Shown: positions 7,402-16,955, numbered from the stretch's first letter. The stretch: 64,000 nucleotides of DNA from Candidatus Bathyarchaeota archaeon (GCA_005888755.1 VBBQ01000025.1:26256-90255), one strand, 5' to 3'. The notes: generated from the sequence alone by a model not told the origin. Numbers and translations: made by a program.

Positions 7402-7791
7402 CTAGCTTTCGAAGTTGTAGGCAAAGCCCAGGTGTCTCGTGGGCTTCAACAAACCAGTTTCCGAATCGACTTTGAGCCCAAAGTCTTCGAGGAACTTCGC
7501 TCCCAATACGGGGGAGGCACCCTCGTAGGCCGCGGCTAGAGTTACGTTCTCGCGGCCGTGAGCCGAGACTATTATCGAATAGATTGGAGCCTCAACAATG
7601 CTACCGCCTTCCAGTTCCAGCTTCGCCTTCAGAGATTCTGATAAAGCACCCACCTCAAACAAGATATTAGCTGGCAGAATCGTGAAGAAGACCGTCGGGT
7701 CAATTGAAACTCCGGAAATATCTCTCTGGCCTTTCTCGCCTTTGACCGAAGCTCTCGTGAAAGCCGCGGACACAGCTCCAACCTGCAGCAT
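7402..7791 (-). CDS. Retropepsin-like aspartyl-protease-fold protein with altered active site
   Basis: A 129-residue protein with the single-domain retropepsin/gag-pol layout: a flap-like strand pair, FTILPANILFEVGAL, then a closing GASPVLGAKFLEDFGLKVD block typical of the family. The catalytic D-T/S-G-A signature is replaced by D-P-T-V (Asp31), so protease activity is doubtful. It lies immediately upstream of dinB with a 3-nt gap and probably shares its promoter. Whether it serves DNA repair or simply shares the transcript is inference. Confidence 0.6.
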   Translation of the reverse strand: MLQVGAVSAAFTRASVKGEKGQRDISGVSIDPTVFFTILPANILFEVGALSESLKAKLELEGGSIVEAPIYSIIVSAHGRENVTLAAAYEGASPVLGAKFLEDFGLKVDSETGLLKPTRHLGFAYNFES

Positions 7792-7892
7792 AGTAATGGT
7801 TTCCCTGCCAGATAAGCTTCAGAGTAGGCCGTGGCCTCGAAAACAGTCAAGTCCAGCCTGCTTCTGTTCTGCCCTTTTGAGATTTGGGCCTA

Positions 7893-8348
7893 TCATCTCA
7901 TGATAGAAGTGCCAATATACGCATAGGTTTCAGGTAAGCCCATTTCTTGCAGCGTCGAGTGACGACAATATCCATCGACAAGAAGATTTTCTTCACGCAA
8001 CAAAACTATCGGCCAAATAACTGCCCTGCGTGCCTCCAACGCTCTACGCAACTCCGACCGGCGTTCTTCCAGTCGCTCCGCGAACTTTCGACCAGTCTTG
8101 ACGTCAGAAGAGTTCAGGATCAGAGGATTCAGTCGCACATCGTTGATGTTGACAACTTCCAGCCTCCACTTCCGTTTTGGAAGCGAGTTAAGCAAGGCGT
8201 CGTCTCGTAGGTCCCATCCCATGCTCTCCAGATCTGCTTCGAGTTCCCGCCGGACCTCCGTGTTGATGAGATCATGGATATCATCTGAATCCTCAAACAC
8301 TCGATATTCGATGCTGCCAAGTCGACGCACCGTTGTCAGGTTCTCCAT
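7893..8348 (-). CDS. ParB-like N-terminal-domain protein
   Basis: A protein of about 151 residues. The C-terminal part WPIVLLREENLLVDGYCRHS followed by TLQEMGLPETYAYIG matches the ParB/Srx fold, in which a DGxxR motif binds or hydrolyses nucleotides. The N-terminal 70 residues are unassigned. The ATG at 8348 is preferred over an upstream GTG/ATT region. It is divergent from the PolD gene. It could be a CTP-binding switch or a nuclease. Confidence 0.6.
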   Translation of the reverse strand: MENLTTVRRLGSIEYRVFEDSDDIHDLINTEVRRELEADLESMGWDLRDDALLNSLPKRKWRLEVVNINDVRLNPLILNSSDVKTGRKFAERLEERRSELRRALEARRAVIWPIVLLREENLLVDGYCRHSTLQEMGLPETYAYIGTSIMR

Positions 8349-8511
8349 TATAGGACGAACTATCATAGTGTCGAGGCGCCTTCGACAGGGGAACAGTCGG
8401 CCATTGTTGCATCTCTAACTGCTCCGGTCCCACTCTTAAGACTCGCTCCTCAGACAAGCTATGCGATCGCCTAGCCTAGAAACAGTTTCGGTCATCTCAA
8501 CAAGAAATCGA

Positions 8512-8526
8512 CCGTTAACCCTTTTA
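8512..8526 (+). promoter_or_regulatory. TATA-like box of the PolD large-subunit gene
   Basis: An AT-rich element AACCCTTTTA lies about 32 nt upstream of the GTG start at 8553, fitting an archaeal TBP site for a short-leader mRNA. Confidence 0.4.
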
Positions 8527-8552
8527 CGGTAGCCGAGGGTCGAAGGTCCGTC

Positions 8553-11500
8553 GTGCAAGTTCTAGAGAACAGGCCCAACCAAACCTATCCGGAAAAGATC
8601 GAGGAAGAATACCATCGGCAATACAGAATCGCCTCAGAGGCCCGGTCGAAAGGACTTGACCCTTCGTGGAAGGTTGAATCACAAACAACCTATGATCTAG
8701 CTGAGCGTGTGGAGAAATCAGTCGGGCCAATCGGAGTCGCAACTCGAATCCGAGAATTGAGCAAACTAATCTCCCGTGAAGAGACAGCGCTGAAGATTAG
8801 CGAAGACATAGTTCTGGGCCACTTCGGAAGCCTTGAGCCTGAAGACGCCGCCGAACAGGCAATTCGTACAGCGCTAGCGGTGTTGGACGAGGCCGTGACT
8901 GTGGCGCCAATTCAAGGAATCCACGACGTCAAGATCCGAACAAACGTGGATGGATCGAAGCACCTAGCCGTCTACTTTGCAGGCCCAATGCGGGCGGCCG
9001 GTGGGACGGAGATGGGCTTGACCATGATCGTCGCCGACTACGTACGTCGACAACTGAACATTCCACCTTATCATGCCTCAGAACAGGAAGCGATGAGATT
9101 CGTCGAAGAACTACGTTTGTACGAGCGATCTATCGCCCGTTTCCAGTATCGAAACCCCGATAGCGTGCTCAAAGACGCGATCATGCGTCTAACCGTCGAG
9201 CCAAACGGAGTGGAAACAGACCCCGTCGAGGTGACAGTCAACCGGAATCTGATGAGGATAGAGACCAACCGGGTCAGGGGCGGAACACTGCGAGTGGTAA
9301 ATGATGGACTGCTAGGAAGATCAACCAAGGTTCTGAAGATTGTTGAGAAGCTTGGCTTGGAAGGCTGGGGATGGCTGGCTGTGATGAAGACCTCGTCATC
9401 AGAAGGAGAAGAAGCGAAGGAGTTCATGTTCATGGAGGATGTTGTCGGTGGCCGCCCAATCTTCGCTTTTCCTGGAGCGGCGGGGGGTTTCAGAATTCGA
9501 TATGGCCGTTCGCGAAACACTGGAATGGCATCCGTTGGTGTTCACCCGGCCACGATGGAGGTTCTAGGGGGCTTTCTGGCGATAGGGGTCCAGATGAGAC
9601 TGGAAAGGCCGGGAAAGGCAGGCATCGTCAACGCAGTTGATAGTATCGAGCCTCCTGTTGTGAAGCTCATCGATGGTTCAGTGATGAGGATAGATTCACC
9701 TCAAGAAGCAAAGGCGCTGCGGGACAAGATTCAGAAGATACTATTCCTCGGCGACCTAATGGTAGGATATGGGGAATTTCTTGAGAACAATCGGGCGCTG
9801 GTCCCGTCAGGGTTTGTCGAGTCGTGGTGGGCGCAGTTATTAGAAGAGAAGCTCTTGGAACAGGAAAATAGGAACAAAGCACAACAATTGCTGAATATTT
9901 CGGCAGAACGATTGCAGGACTTCGCTAAGAGCCCGTTCTCCGTTAGACCACGGGCGAGCGAAGCAATTGGACTATCTCAGACCCTCGGGATTCCTCTGCA
10001 CCCGGCGTACATACACTTCTGGAGTCAGGTTACCGTTGAAGACATACACTATCTCCGCGAGAAACTAATCCACTACCTAGACGACTCCTGCGTTCTTCCG
10101 TATGATGAAAAGCTGAAGGACATTCTCGAACAGGCTCGAATGCCCCACAAGATGGTTGCCGGTGCAATCCAGCTCCTAGACGATGATGCCCTAGTTCTCC
10201 AAACGATTCTGAATCTCGGGGCCCCATCGACAACGGTCAAAGGAGAAAACTCGCTAGAAGCGTTGAGCATGCTAGCAGGATTCCCAATCAAGAACAAAGC
10301 GCCCATCTTTGTCGGGGCACGCATGGGACGCCCAGAGAAGGCGAAGGAAAGGATCATGACTCCAAGGGTCCACGGCCTATTTCCAACCGGCCAAGCAGGC
10401 GGCCCACGCCGTGATGTGATTGAAGCATCGAGGAAATCGGTCGTAACCTTGGAACTAGTAGACCGAAATTGCTCGCAGTGTGGTCGGTGGGAATCGAAGC
10501 TCAGATGCCCAAGCTGCGGACACGAAACGCGGATGAGTGTAAACTGTTCAAAATGCGGCCAACCATCGCACGATTCCTCCTCCAATTGCAACGGATCGCT
10601 CGTCGCCTACCGGAGCGTCAACCTAAACCTAGTCGAAATGCTGGAAGAAGCAGTCAGGAGGCTCAAGCTGGGAAAAATGGAAGGATTGGTAAAAGGAGTG
10701 AAGGGTCTCATCAACAAGACGCGAATGCCCGAGCCCCTGGAGAAGGCGCTGCTACGTGCCAAATCAGATGTCTCCGTGTTCAAGGACGGAACCCTGCGGT
10801 TTGACGCATCAAACGCAGTCTTAACCCAGTTCAAACCCGGGGAAATTGGGCTGAGCCTTGAGAAAGCCCACGAGATAGGTTACGCGAAGGACACGGACGG
10901 TTACGAACTCTCAGACTCGAAACAGTTGTGCGCTTTGGAGATACAAGACCTCGTTGTCTCGGAGGCTTGCGGCGAGTACCTGTTGAAGGTCTCCCGGTTC
11001 CTAGATGACCTCCTCAGCTCTTACTATGGAATGGACAAGCTCTACAAGGCGTCGAAAAGAGAGGACCTCATCGGGCATCTGGTCGTCGGGCTATCACCTC
11101 ATACATCCGTCGGCGCAGTGGGAAGAATTGTCGGATTCACCAAAGCAAGCGTCTGCTACGCCCACCCGCTATACCATGCTGCGAAACGGAGAGACTGCGA
11201 CGGAGACGAAGACTCCGTGTCCCTTTTGCTCGATGTGCTGTTGAACTTCTCCAGGGAATACCTTCCAGACAGGATTGGGGGGTTAATGGACGCCCCACTA
11301 CTCCTCGCTCCACTCCTAAACGCGACCGAGGTGGCGCGGCAAGCATTCAACATCGAAACAATCACCGCTTTCCCCATCGCTTTCTACGAAAAAACACTGG
11401 TCGGAGCGAACCCTAAGGAGATCGAGGATCTCGTCCCAACCCTCAACAACGCCCGGGAGTCTTCGTCGGGCAACTGGAACATTGGATTTACCCATCCGAC

Positions 11501-11960
11501 GGAAGATCTAGACCGAGCGCGGTTGACAAGCGCCTACAAGGAACTACCGACGATGCTGGAGAAGGTCAAAGAGCAGCTCGACCTCGCGGACAAGATCGTG
11601 GCTGTGAAGGGAGAAGAGGTAGCGAGGAAGGTCCTTGGCACGCATATTCTACGAGACTTAGTAGGGAACTTGCGAACGTTCACGTCGCAGAGATCGCGAT
11701 GCTCAAAGTGTAACTGGAAACCGCGTCGCGCACCATTGAAAGGAGTCTGCGTGAAGTGCGGAGGCAAGCTGGGACCCACCGTATTCAAAGCAGGGGTCGA
11801 GAAATACCTCCAAGTCGCCTTTGACATGGTCAAACGGTACAATGTCGGTGAATACTACCGTCAGAGACTCGACCTGATCAAAGTCGAACTGGACGAGACA
11901 TTCAGACCGGCTGTGGAAGATAGGACGCAAACGAAGCTCTTGGTGGGAGATTTCGCTTAG
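8553..11960 (+). CDS. polC: DNA polymerase D large subunit (DP2)
   Basis: A 1135-residue catalytic subunit of the archaeal replicative polymerase D, at the length expected without an intein. The N-terminus has the KGLDPS and YDLAERVEKSVGPIGVATRI motifs of DP2. A zinc-binding segment lies near residues 640-675 (CSQCGRW, CPSCGHE, CSKCGQP), the double-psi barrel catalytic motif DCDGDED is near residue 881, and a C-terminal zinc module (CSKCNW, CVKCGG) lies near 1049-1070, the region that contacts DP1 or PCNA. The start is GTG at 8553. DP1 is not in this window. A wHTH gene follows after 15 nt. PolD is absent from Sulfolobales and Thermoproteales, which limits the lineage. Confidence 0.98.
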   Translation: MQVLENRPNQTYPEKIEEEYHRQYRIASEARSKGLDPSWKVESQTTYDLAERVEKSVGPIGVATRIRELSKLISREETALKISEDIVLGHFGSLEPEDAAEQAIRTALAVLDEAVTVAPIQGIHDVKIRTNVDGSKHLAVYFAGPMRAAGGTEMGLTMIVADYVRRQLNIPPYHASEQEAMRFVEELRLYERSIARFQYRNPDSVLKDAIMRLTVEPNGVETDPVEVTVNRNLMRIETNRVRGGTLRVVNDGLLGRSTKVLKIVEKLGLEGWGWLAVMKTSSSEGEEAKEFMFMEDVVGGRPIFAFPGAAGGFRIRYGRSRNTGMASVGVHPATMEVLGGFLAIGVQMRLERPGKAGIVNAVDSIEPPVVKLIDGSVMRIDSPQEAKALRDKIQKILFLGDLMVGYGEFLENNRALVPSGFVESWWAQLLEEKLLEQENRNKAQQLLNISAERLQDFAKSPFSVRPRASEAIGLSQTLGIPLHPAYIHFWSQVTVEDIHYLREKLIHYLDDSCVLPYDEKLKDILEQARMPHKMVAGAIQLLDDDALVLQTILNLGAPSTTVKGENSLEALSMLAGFPIKNKAPIFVGARMGRPEKAKERIMTPRVHGLFPTGQAGGPRRDVIEASRKSVVTLELVDRNCSQCGRWESKLRCPSCGHETRMSVNCSKCGQPSHDSSSNCNGSLVAYRSVNLNLVEMLEEAVRRLKLGKMEGLVKGVKGLINKTRMPEPLEKALLRAKSDVSVFKDGTLRFDASNAVLTQFKPGEIGLSLEKAHEIGYAKDTDGYELSDSKQLCALEIQDLVVSEACGEYLLKVSRFLDDLLSSYYGMDKLYKASKREDLIGHLVVGLSPHTSVGAVGRIVGFTKASVCYAHPLYHAAKRRDCDGDEDSVSLLLDVLLNFSREYLPDRIGGLMDAPLLLAPLLNATEVARQAFNIETITAFPIAFYEKTLVGANPKEIEDLVPTLNNARESSSGNWNIGFTHPTEDLDRARLTSAYKELPTMLEKVKEQLDLADKIVAVKGEEVARKVLGTHILRDLVGNLRTFTSQRSRCSKCNWKPRRAPLKGVCVKCGGKLGPTVFKAGVEKYLQVAFDMVKRYNVGEYYRQRLDLIKVELDETFRPAVEDRTQTKLLVGDFA

Positions 11961-11975
11961 AAAAGGGCTGGAAGC

Positions 11976-12239
11976 GTGACACCGCCCTACCATCCACGTG
12001 CCTACATCTCCGGAATGAGAAACGTCAACCGAGGGCTAGCATCGAGATCAAAGATTATTGAGACCATGGAGAAAGGAAAGACACGAGTCATCGAGATTAG
12101 CGAGAAGACTGGCCTTACTGAAAGCTGTGTTAGTCATCACCTGAAGCTTCTCCTCAAACAAAGAGTCGTCTCAGCTGCGGCCGTTGGGCGGGGAAACCGG
12201 TGGACCCTGACAAAGTACGGACAGGAAAAACTGGGTTGA
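11976..12239 (+). CDS. ArsR-like winged helix-turn-helix protein
   Basis: An 87-residue protein whose residues 25-85 form a winged helix: VIEISEKTGLTESCVSHHLK (recognition helix), then LLLKQRVVSAAAVGRGNRWT (wing). It begins with GTG 15 nt after polC and may be co-transcribed with it. The first 22 residues are probably unstructured. No effector-binding cysteines are seen. Confidence 0.7.
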   Translation: MTPPYHPRAYISGMRNVNRGLASRSKIIETMEKGKTRVIEISEKTGLTESCVSHHLKLLLKQRVVSAAAVGRGNRWTLTKYGQEKLG

Positions 12240-12304
12240 ATGCCCGCTTACTATGAAGCCCACTCACCAAAAAAAAGGGGATGGTCGATCCTGTACGATT
12301 GGGG

Positions 12305-12883
12305 CTAATCGTCGCCTTGGTCGTTCTCGCTCTCGTTCTCGTGCTCGTGTACTAGCTGGCCTCTGATCTCGCCCATTGGATTTGCTTTGGTGTGGACGTT
12401 GACGTACGTATTGTCTGAGAGGAGGGCTTTGACGAAGTCGTCCCAGCTCGTGATCGTTGGACTGGCTTTGGTGTTGAGGTCAGCTGCGGTCCTAGTCCCT
12501 TCAGCCAGGGTCTTGCAACCGTGCGGCGAGGAGAAGAGCGGTTGGCTAGTGAAGAAGGGAATGATTACAGGCCCATTAGTTCCTGCCGCGCCTACGTGGA
12601 TGTGCGATGCTGTCACGTTGACGATGTCGCAGACTATCACGCGGAAGTCGATCGCGGTGCCATTGTCAACAAGTCTGACGGTCGCCATTCCGAATGCCTC
12701 TGTGGTTACGGGACCTACCTGCTGGTTCCCAGTGAGGTCGATGTGGAATGTGACTTGATGGACCTTGTTGTGTTCGTCGGACGTTTCATGCCCCTGGTGT
12801 TCCGCAATTGCTGGGGCTATTTGGAGCGTGGCTACGAAGACCGCTAGAGAGACGAGGAGAACTATCGATAATGCTTTTTTCAA
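12305..12883 (-). CDS. Secreted CHRD-domain protein
   Basis: A protein of about 192 residues. The signal peptide MKKALSIVLLVSLAVFVATL ends at an AIA cleavage site. The mature part is a CHRD domain (TFHIDLTGNQQVGPV, ASHIHVGAAGTNGPV, NVHTKANPMGEIRGQL), an Ig-like fold with conserved histidines first seen in chordin and common in secreted microbial proteins. The tail is acidic and histidine-containing. The TTG at 12883 is chosen because GGAGGT (12891-12896, reverse strand) sits at ideal spacing; the in-frame upstream start at 12943 would block the signal peptide. Extracellular, possibly metal-binding. Confidence 0.85.
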   Translation of the reverse strand: MKKALSIVLLVSLAVFVATLQIAPAIAEHQGHETSDEHNKVHQVTFHIDLTGNQQVGPVTTEAFGMATVRLVDNGTAIDFRVIVCDIVNVTASHIHVGAAGTNGPVIIPFFTSQPLFSSPHGCKTLAEGTRTAADLNTKASPTITSWDDFVKALLSDNTYVNVHTKANPMGEIRGQLVHEHENESENDQGDD

Positions 12884-13030
12884 ACTAAAACCTCCGTAGC
12901 TCCCGTATCTTCCAGGATAAGGATTTATGATTTTTCTAGTCAAAGCGACTCCAGGATAGACAAGGATAGAAAAGGCTGTTCATAGAATCCTAGTAATGAG
13001 CCAATGTTCTCGCGAGGAATGCTTGGTCCA

Positions 13031-13792
13031 TTACTGAGCTGGCACTATGGAAGCTGGTTCCTTCTGGATCTTCACGGTGGCAGAGACAGCTCGGTCGTCA
13101 GCATTCTCCACGACGAAGAACCATTTCCCCTTCGAAGTCGCAGTAAATTCCAGCGTCGCTTTTTCGACGCCCTCCTCGCCTGTCTCGCTCCAGAATTCCT
13201 CGCCCTGATCTAGGTTGTCCAGATTGTCTTCATCGAGGAGATAGACGCTGACAAGGCCGGTTGCAGTGACCTCGCCTGAGAAATCCTCCCCAGCGTCCAG
13301 CTCTACATCATACTCCGTATAATCGCCCTTGGCAATTGTCGGGTTGAAGTTTGGACCCTCCTTGACAGGCAGGGGTCTTGGCGTAGGCGCTACCTTTGGC
13401 AAACCGGGTTTCGGTGTGCTAACTGTAGGAGCTGAGAGTTTAGGGCCAACTTTCGGTCCGAGAGTCCTAGCTGGCTCTGATTTGGGCGGCGTCATTTGAT
13501 CGATTCTTGCGGATGACGAATGGCTTGGAGGAGAGTGTTTCTCTGCAGTTCGATGTTGTGGAACCTCGGCCTCAGTTTGGGAACGATGCGTTGTCGCAGG
13601 AATCTTCGGGGAGAGGCGCGATGTCATAGGCCCCCTAGGCGGGCTGATATTGGCCAGCAACGGGAGCACCAACGAGAGAAGGATCAGAACACCCGCAATC
13701 GGCCATGATATCACCTGAACAAAGGCCACAATTGTCACGACTATCGCGACCACATTGCCGAGGAGTAGCAGGGGTCTAGAGCCCATGGCCAT
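13031..13792 (-). CDS. Membrane-anchored protein with proline-rich linker and C-terminal beta domain
   Basis: A 253-residue protein. Two N-terminal membrane helices (about residues 7-27 and 30-48) are followed by a long Pro/Ser/Lys-rich low-complexity linker (50-150) and an acidic beta-rich domain (155-245) with alternating strands such as GEVTATGLVSVYLLDE and KWFFVVENADDRAVSATVKI. The layout is that of a surface protein projecting a beta-sandwich. Start ATG at 13792 or 13786. No named family is assigned with confidence. Confidence 0.6.
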   Translation of the reverse strand: MAMGSRPLLLLGNVVAIVVTIVAFVQVISWPIAGVLILLSLVLPLLANISPPRGPMTSRLSPKIPATTHRSQTEAEVPQHRTAEKHSPPSHSSSARIDQMTPPKSEPARTLGPKVGPKLSAPTVSTPKPGLPKVAPTPRPLPVKEGPNFNPTIAKGDYTEYDVELDAGEDFSGEVTATGLVSVYLLDEDNLDNLDQGEEFWSETGEEGVEKATLEFTATSKGKWFFVVENADDRAVSATVKIQKEPASIVPAQ

Positions 13793-13919
13793 TACCGGAA
13801 TGACCTGAGGTATCTTGGCCGGTTCAAAATGGAATTGTAACCCGGAAAGCTCGAGGGTGGGGGTGCGGGATTCTTCTATTTCAGTAATTCTTCGCGTCGA
13901 GTTCCCTAACTTGGTCCCA

Positions 13920-14303
13920 TCACTCTAGCGGGACAAAGCCCTGATCTCCTAGCTTTGCCTTCGCCTGCTTGAGGGTCCAGGCTCTTGCGAAATATGACAA
14001 GGCGATAGCCGGAAGCAGAACCAAGCTGACAAGCACTAACAGAGAACTGAGCGTAATCTCGCTGGAAGCTCCGGTGGGCTGTTTGTTCATCGTATCTGGT
14101 TGGGTTGATTGGATTGATGAGGTGGTTCCCCTAGGATTGGAGCCAGAAGTTGTCGGAGTCTGAGTCGAAGGTGCGAGAACCCCGGGCAGAATGACCAGCC
14201 CAAGGCCGATCAGCAAACCCAGCGTCAGACTTAGTCCAGCTCTCGTCCGTCTCCCGAGCCTCAAATTTCGAACCCTCTGCTCCCCTTCTTCCATGATACT
14301 CAT
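13920..14303 (-). CDS. Two-TM membrane protein with Ser/Thr-rich loop
   Basis: A protein of about 127 residues with a basic N-terminus, a first helix (GLSLTLGLLIGLGLVILPGV), an extracytoplasmic Ser/Thr/Gln-rich loop and a second helix (LSSLLVLVSLVLLPAIAL). The ATG at 14303 is preferred; the upstream extension to 14549 would overlap the wHTH gene and is low-complexity. It is probably in an operon behind the membrane-bound wHTH gene. Function unknown. Confidence 0.5.
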   Translation of the reverse strand: MSIMEEGEQRVRNLRLGRRTRAGLSLTLGLLIGLGLVILPGVLAPSTQTPTTSGSNPRGTTSSIQSTQPDTMNKQPTGASSEITLSSLLVLVSLVLLPAIALSYFARAWTLKQAKAKLGDQGFVPLE

Positions 14304-14352
14304 GGGCTTTGGCTCCGCATAATCCCACGGGTTAGAACAGCCCGATCCGCTA

Positions 14353-14799
14353 TCAGAACGGCCTCGACCTCCACGCCCGCAAGGTCTCGCTCCACGAAAC
14401 CGCAACCGCGGAGATGCCGAAGACAAATGCCATGATATTGTGTGTGGAAAAATCTGGTGGATAGATGATAGGGTACAAGGCGAGCATGACCGTGAACATG
14501 GTAGAGTAGAACAGGTATCGTGGAAGCATAAATCCCAAAACCCCGACAAAGTTCTGCAAAACCCCGACCTTGACCAGCTCGATCAGATGATATTCGCCGG
14601 TCGAGTCCTTCTCTAGGAGTCCCAGATCCTTCAGTTTTTCCAGATGATGCAGGGCAACACTGGGGCTACTCAAACCCAAGGCTCTCTGAACAAGCCTAAC
14701 ACCGACAACCTGCTTCTTTGACCCGAGAATATGCCAGTAGACACGCAAAGTCACGCCTTTCAGCTCGGACTCGATAACTCTCTCTCGTTCTTCCGCCAT
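14353..14799 (-). CDS. Membrane-bound winged-helix regulator
   Basis: A 148-residue protein. Residues 8-75 form a winged helix (LRVYWHILGSKKQVVGVRLV, then SSPSVALHHLEKLKDLGLLE). Residues 85-140 contain two membrane helices. Such regulators sense the membrane or a partner there and control adjacent genes. It is divergent from the secreted beta-propeller gene, with a perfect palindrome in the gap (14871-14886), so self- and partner-regulation is likely. Confidence 0.7.
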   Translation of the reverse strand: MAEERERVIESELKGVTLRVYWHILGSKKQVVGVRLVQRALGLSSPSVALHHLEKLKDLGLLEKDSTGEYHLIELVKVGVLQNFVGVLGFMLPRYLFYSTMFTVMLALYPIIYPPDFSTHNIMAFVFGISAVAVSWSETLRAWRSRPF

Positions 14800-14870
14800 G
14801 AATCCTCGATCCTCCTGAGGGTGAGGGAACTCCTTTGGTTCAATTCAAGCTTACCCGTGAAAACGAGGGC

Positions 14871-14886
14871 GTTCGGGTTTCCGAAC
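14871..14886. promoter_or_regulatory. Palindromic operator candidate between wHTH and beta-propeller genes
   Basis: GTTCGG (14871-14876) and CCGAAC (14881-14886) form a perfect inverted repeat with a 4-nt spacer in the 146-nt divergent intergenic region. It could bind the wHTH protein encoded on one side. Confidence 0.4.
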
Positions 14887-14945
14887 ACCATGTTCTAAAC
14901 ACTGGGATTAAGCCCACGTCCCACCCTACCATATGACGAACAAGC

Positions 14946-16838
14946 ATGATACTCCGCAAAGCAACAACAGCATACCTACTCATCCTCACCAGCCTCACAC
15001 TCATCCCGGTCTCCGTCTATCTCACAACTCCAACAGCCCATGCAATGATCCCGTTCACTTCTTACCAAGACCTGCAGGAATTCGTTCACGGGGGCGGATG
15101 CCGCACCACCGCGCCTAGCCTGGACAATCGAGGCGGTCTTACTACCGGTCTAGCAACAACGGGCCCCGCCTCCCAATCGAACGGTGCTTCAAGTCAGAGT
15201 CCGACCCATTCTGAAACGAATCAGCAGGTGTCTGGCGTTGATGAACTAGACACAGTCAAGAACGACGGCCAGTACATTTACACGATAACAAACAACACCG
15301 TCGCCATAGTCCAAGCGTACCCCGCAACAGATGCAACCCTTGTCTCGAAGGTCACTGTCAACGGAACTTTGCAAGGAATATTTGTAGTCGGCAACAAGCT
15401 TGTTATCGTAAGCGAAATTCCAGGATTCCCATATCCGTATTATGGAGGAGGCGCAAAGGTTCCTGCACTAGGCATTGGTGCTCCTCAACCCAGCAACATT
15501 GCAACGATATACCCTATTCAATTCTCAGGGACCACTTCGCTCTTCGTTTTCGACATCAGCGACCATGCCGGCCCGGTGCTCACGACCAGGGTTGAGGTAA
15601 ACGGGACCTTAGCCGGTGCTCGTCTTATCGGAAATTACGTCTATGTTGTCGCAACACAGCCTGTTTTCTGCTACGGCGAGATCTTGCTCCCGGAGCAGAT
15701 CATCAATGGTCAAGCGGTAAAAGCTATGCCTGTACAAGTCTATCACTCGGACATCATCGACCAAGGGTACAGCTTCACCACGATCCTCGGGTTTGATACG
15801 ACAGAGAACAACCCCCATCCTGCTGCGAAGATCTATCTGATCGGAACGACTAGCACGATCTACGTTTCTCTGCACGACGTCTACCTCACACAGCCAGTGT
15901 GGAGCCAGAGCCAGCAAACAATAGTTCACCGTATCAGCATCGACGGCCTCGCAATCAACTACCAGGCTACAGGCGCAGTACCCGGACACGTTTTGAACCA
16001 GTTCTCCATGGACGAATACAATGGATACCTCCGCATCGCAACAACCAACTGTTGCAGCCAGAGTGGCGATCCCACGCCCCTCGCATACACGCCAGTCAAC
16101 CAGCAAGAGACAAACGTGTACGTTCTCGACAAGAGCCTCCACACCACCGGAAAACTCGAGGGACTCTCTCCGGGCGAACAGATCTATTCTGCCCGGTTCA
16201 CGGGCGACAAAGCGTACCTTGTCACCTTCAAGCGAACAGACCCACTCTTTGTCATTGGCCTCCGGGACCCCGCGAAACCCACGGTGCTCGGCCAACTCAA
16301 CGTGACAGGCGTCTCAGACTACCTACAACCATACGACGAGACACATCTTATCGGAATCGGCCAGTCAGGCACGGACGTCGTGTGGGAGAACGCGGTCCGG
16401 TTCACAGGTCTCAAGATCAGCCTCTTCAATGTCACAGACCCCAAACAGCCAACTGAGACAAGTCGATACCTGATCGGTGGTCCCGGAACCAGCTCGCCTG
16501 CAATCACGGACCACAAAGCAGTCCTATTTGACAAGACACTCAACCTCCTCGTGATCCCAGTCGAGATAACCGCACAACCGCAGGACGCAACGTACTGGTA
16601 CTCTTACCAGCCTATCTGGCAAGGAGCCTACGTCTTCAATATCACACCCGACAAAGGCTTCGTCTTCAAGGGCGGAATAACACAACTGCAAAGCGGCCAA
16701 CTACCAACATGGCAGGACAACAACCTCTTCATCACCAGAACACTCTACATTGGAAACGTGCTATACACCATCTCAAACAACATGGTGCAAATGAACAGTC
16801 TCACAGACCTGTCAGAACTAGGCTCAGTCAGCCTATAG
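14946..16838 (+). CDS. Secreted beta-propeller protein (Beta_propel family)
   Basis: A 630-residue protein with an N-terminal signal sequence (LLILTSLTLIPVSVYLTTPT, cut near AHA). The core signature SGVDELDTVKNDGQYIYTIT is diagnostic of the archaeal/bacterial Beta_propel family, and repeated blades with strands such as GIFVVGNKLVIVSEIPG and GARLIGNYVYVVAT follow. The protein is probably extracellular, anchored or released, with an unknown ligand. It is paired with a divergent membrane-bound wHTH regulator. A T-rich stretch after the stop (16862-16880) probably ends transcription. ATG at 14946; an upstream ATG at 14933 is out of frame. Confidence 0.9.
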   Translation: MILRKATTAYLLILTSLTLIPVSVYLTTPTAHAMIPFTSYQDLQEFVHGGGCRTTAPSLDNRGGLTTGLATTGPASQSNGASSQSPTHSETNQQVSGVDELDTVKNDGQYIYTITNNTVAIVQAYPATDATLVSKVTVNGTLQGIFVVGNKLVIVSEIPGFPYPYYGGGAKVPALGIGAPQPSNIATIYPIQFSGTTSLFVFDISDHAGPVLTTRVEVNGTLAGARLIGNYVYVVATQPVFCYGEILLPEQIINGQAVKAMPVQVYHSDIIDQGYSFTTILGFDTTENNPHPAAKIYLIGTTSTIYVSLHDVYLTQPVWSQSQQTIVHRISIDGLAINYQATGAVPGHVLNQFSMDEYNGYLRIATTNCCSQSGDPTPLAYTPVNQQETNVYVLDKSLHTTGKLEGLSPGEQIYSARFTGDKAYLVTFKRTDPLFVIGLRDPAKPTVLGQLNVTGVSDYLQPYDETHLIGIGQSGTDVVWENAVRFTGLKISLFNVTDPKQPTETSRYLIGGPGTSSPAITDHKAVLFDKTLNLLVIPVEITAQPQDATYWYSYQPIWQGAYVFNITPDKGFVFKGGITQLQSGQLPTWQDNNLFITRTLYIGNVLYTISNNMVQMNSLTDLSELGSVSL

Positions 16839-16861
16839 CATAACGACCAAAAAACCCCTTC

Positions 16862-16882
16862 CAGTTTTTCTTTTTTTCTCTC
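16862..16882 (+). terminator. Poly-T terminator after the beta-propeller gene
   Basis: A run of T-rich sequence (two T5-T7 blocks) starts 24 nt after the stop codon, which is the usual archaeal termination signal. Confidence 0.45.
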
Positions 16883-16955
16883 TTAGCCAGTTGCTGGTCT
16901 CACATGGACCAGTTAGGCAGTACGGGTTCGAGAATCGAGGACGAGTTCTGACTTA

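Noticed and set aside
15609..16295. Minus-strand 228-codon frame inside the beta-propeller gene
   Set aside because: A shadow of the propeller gene; the sense strand has signal peptide and family signature.
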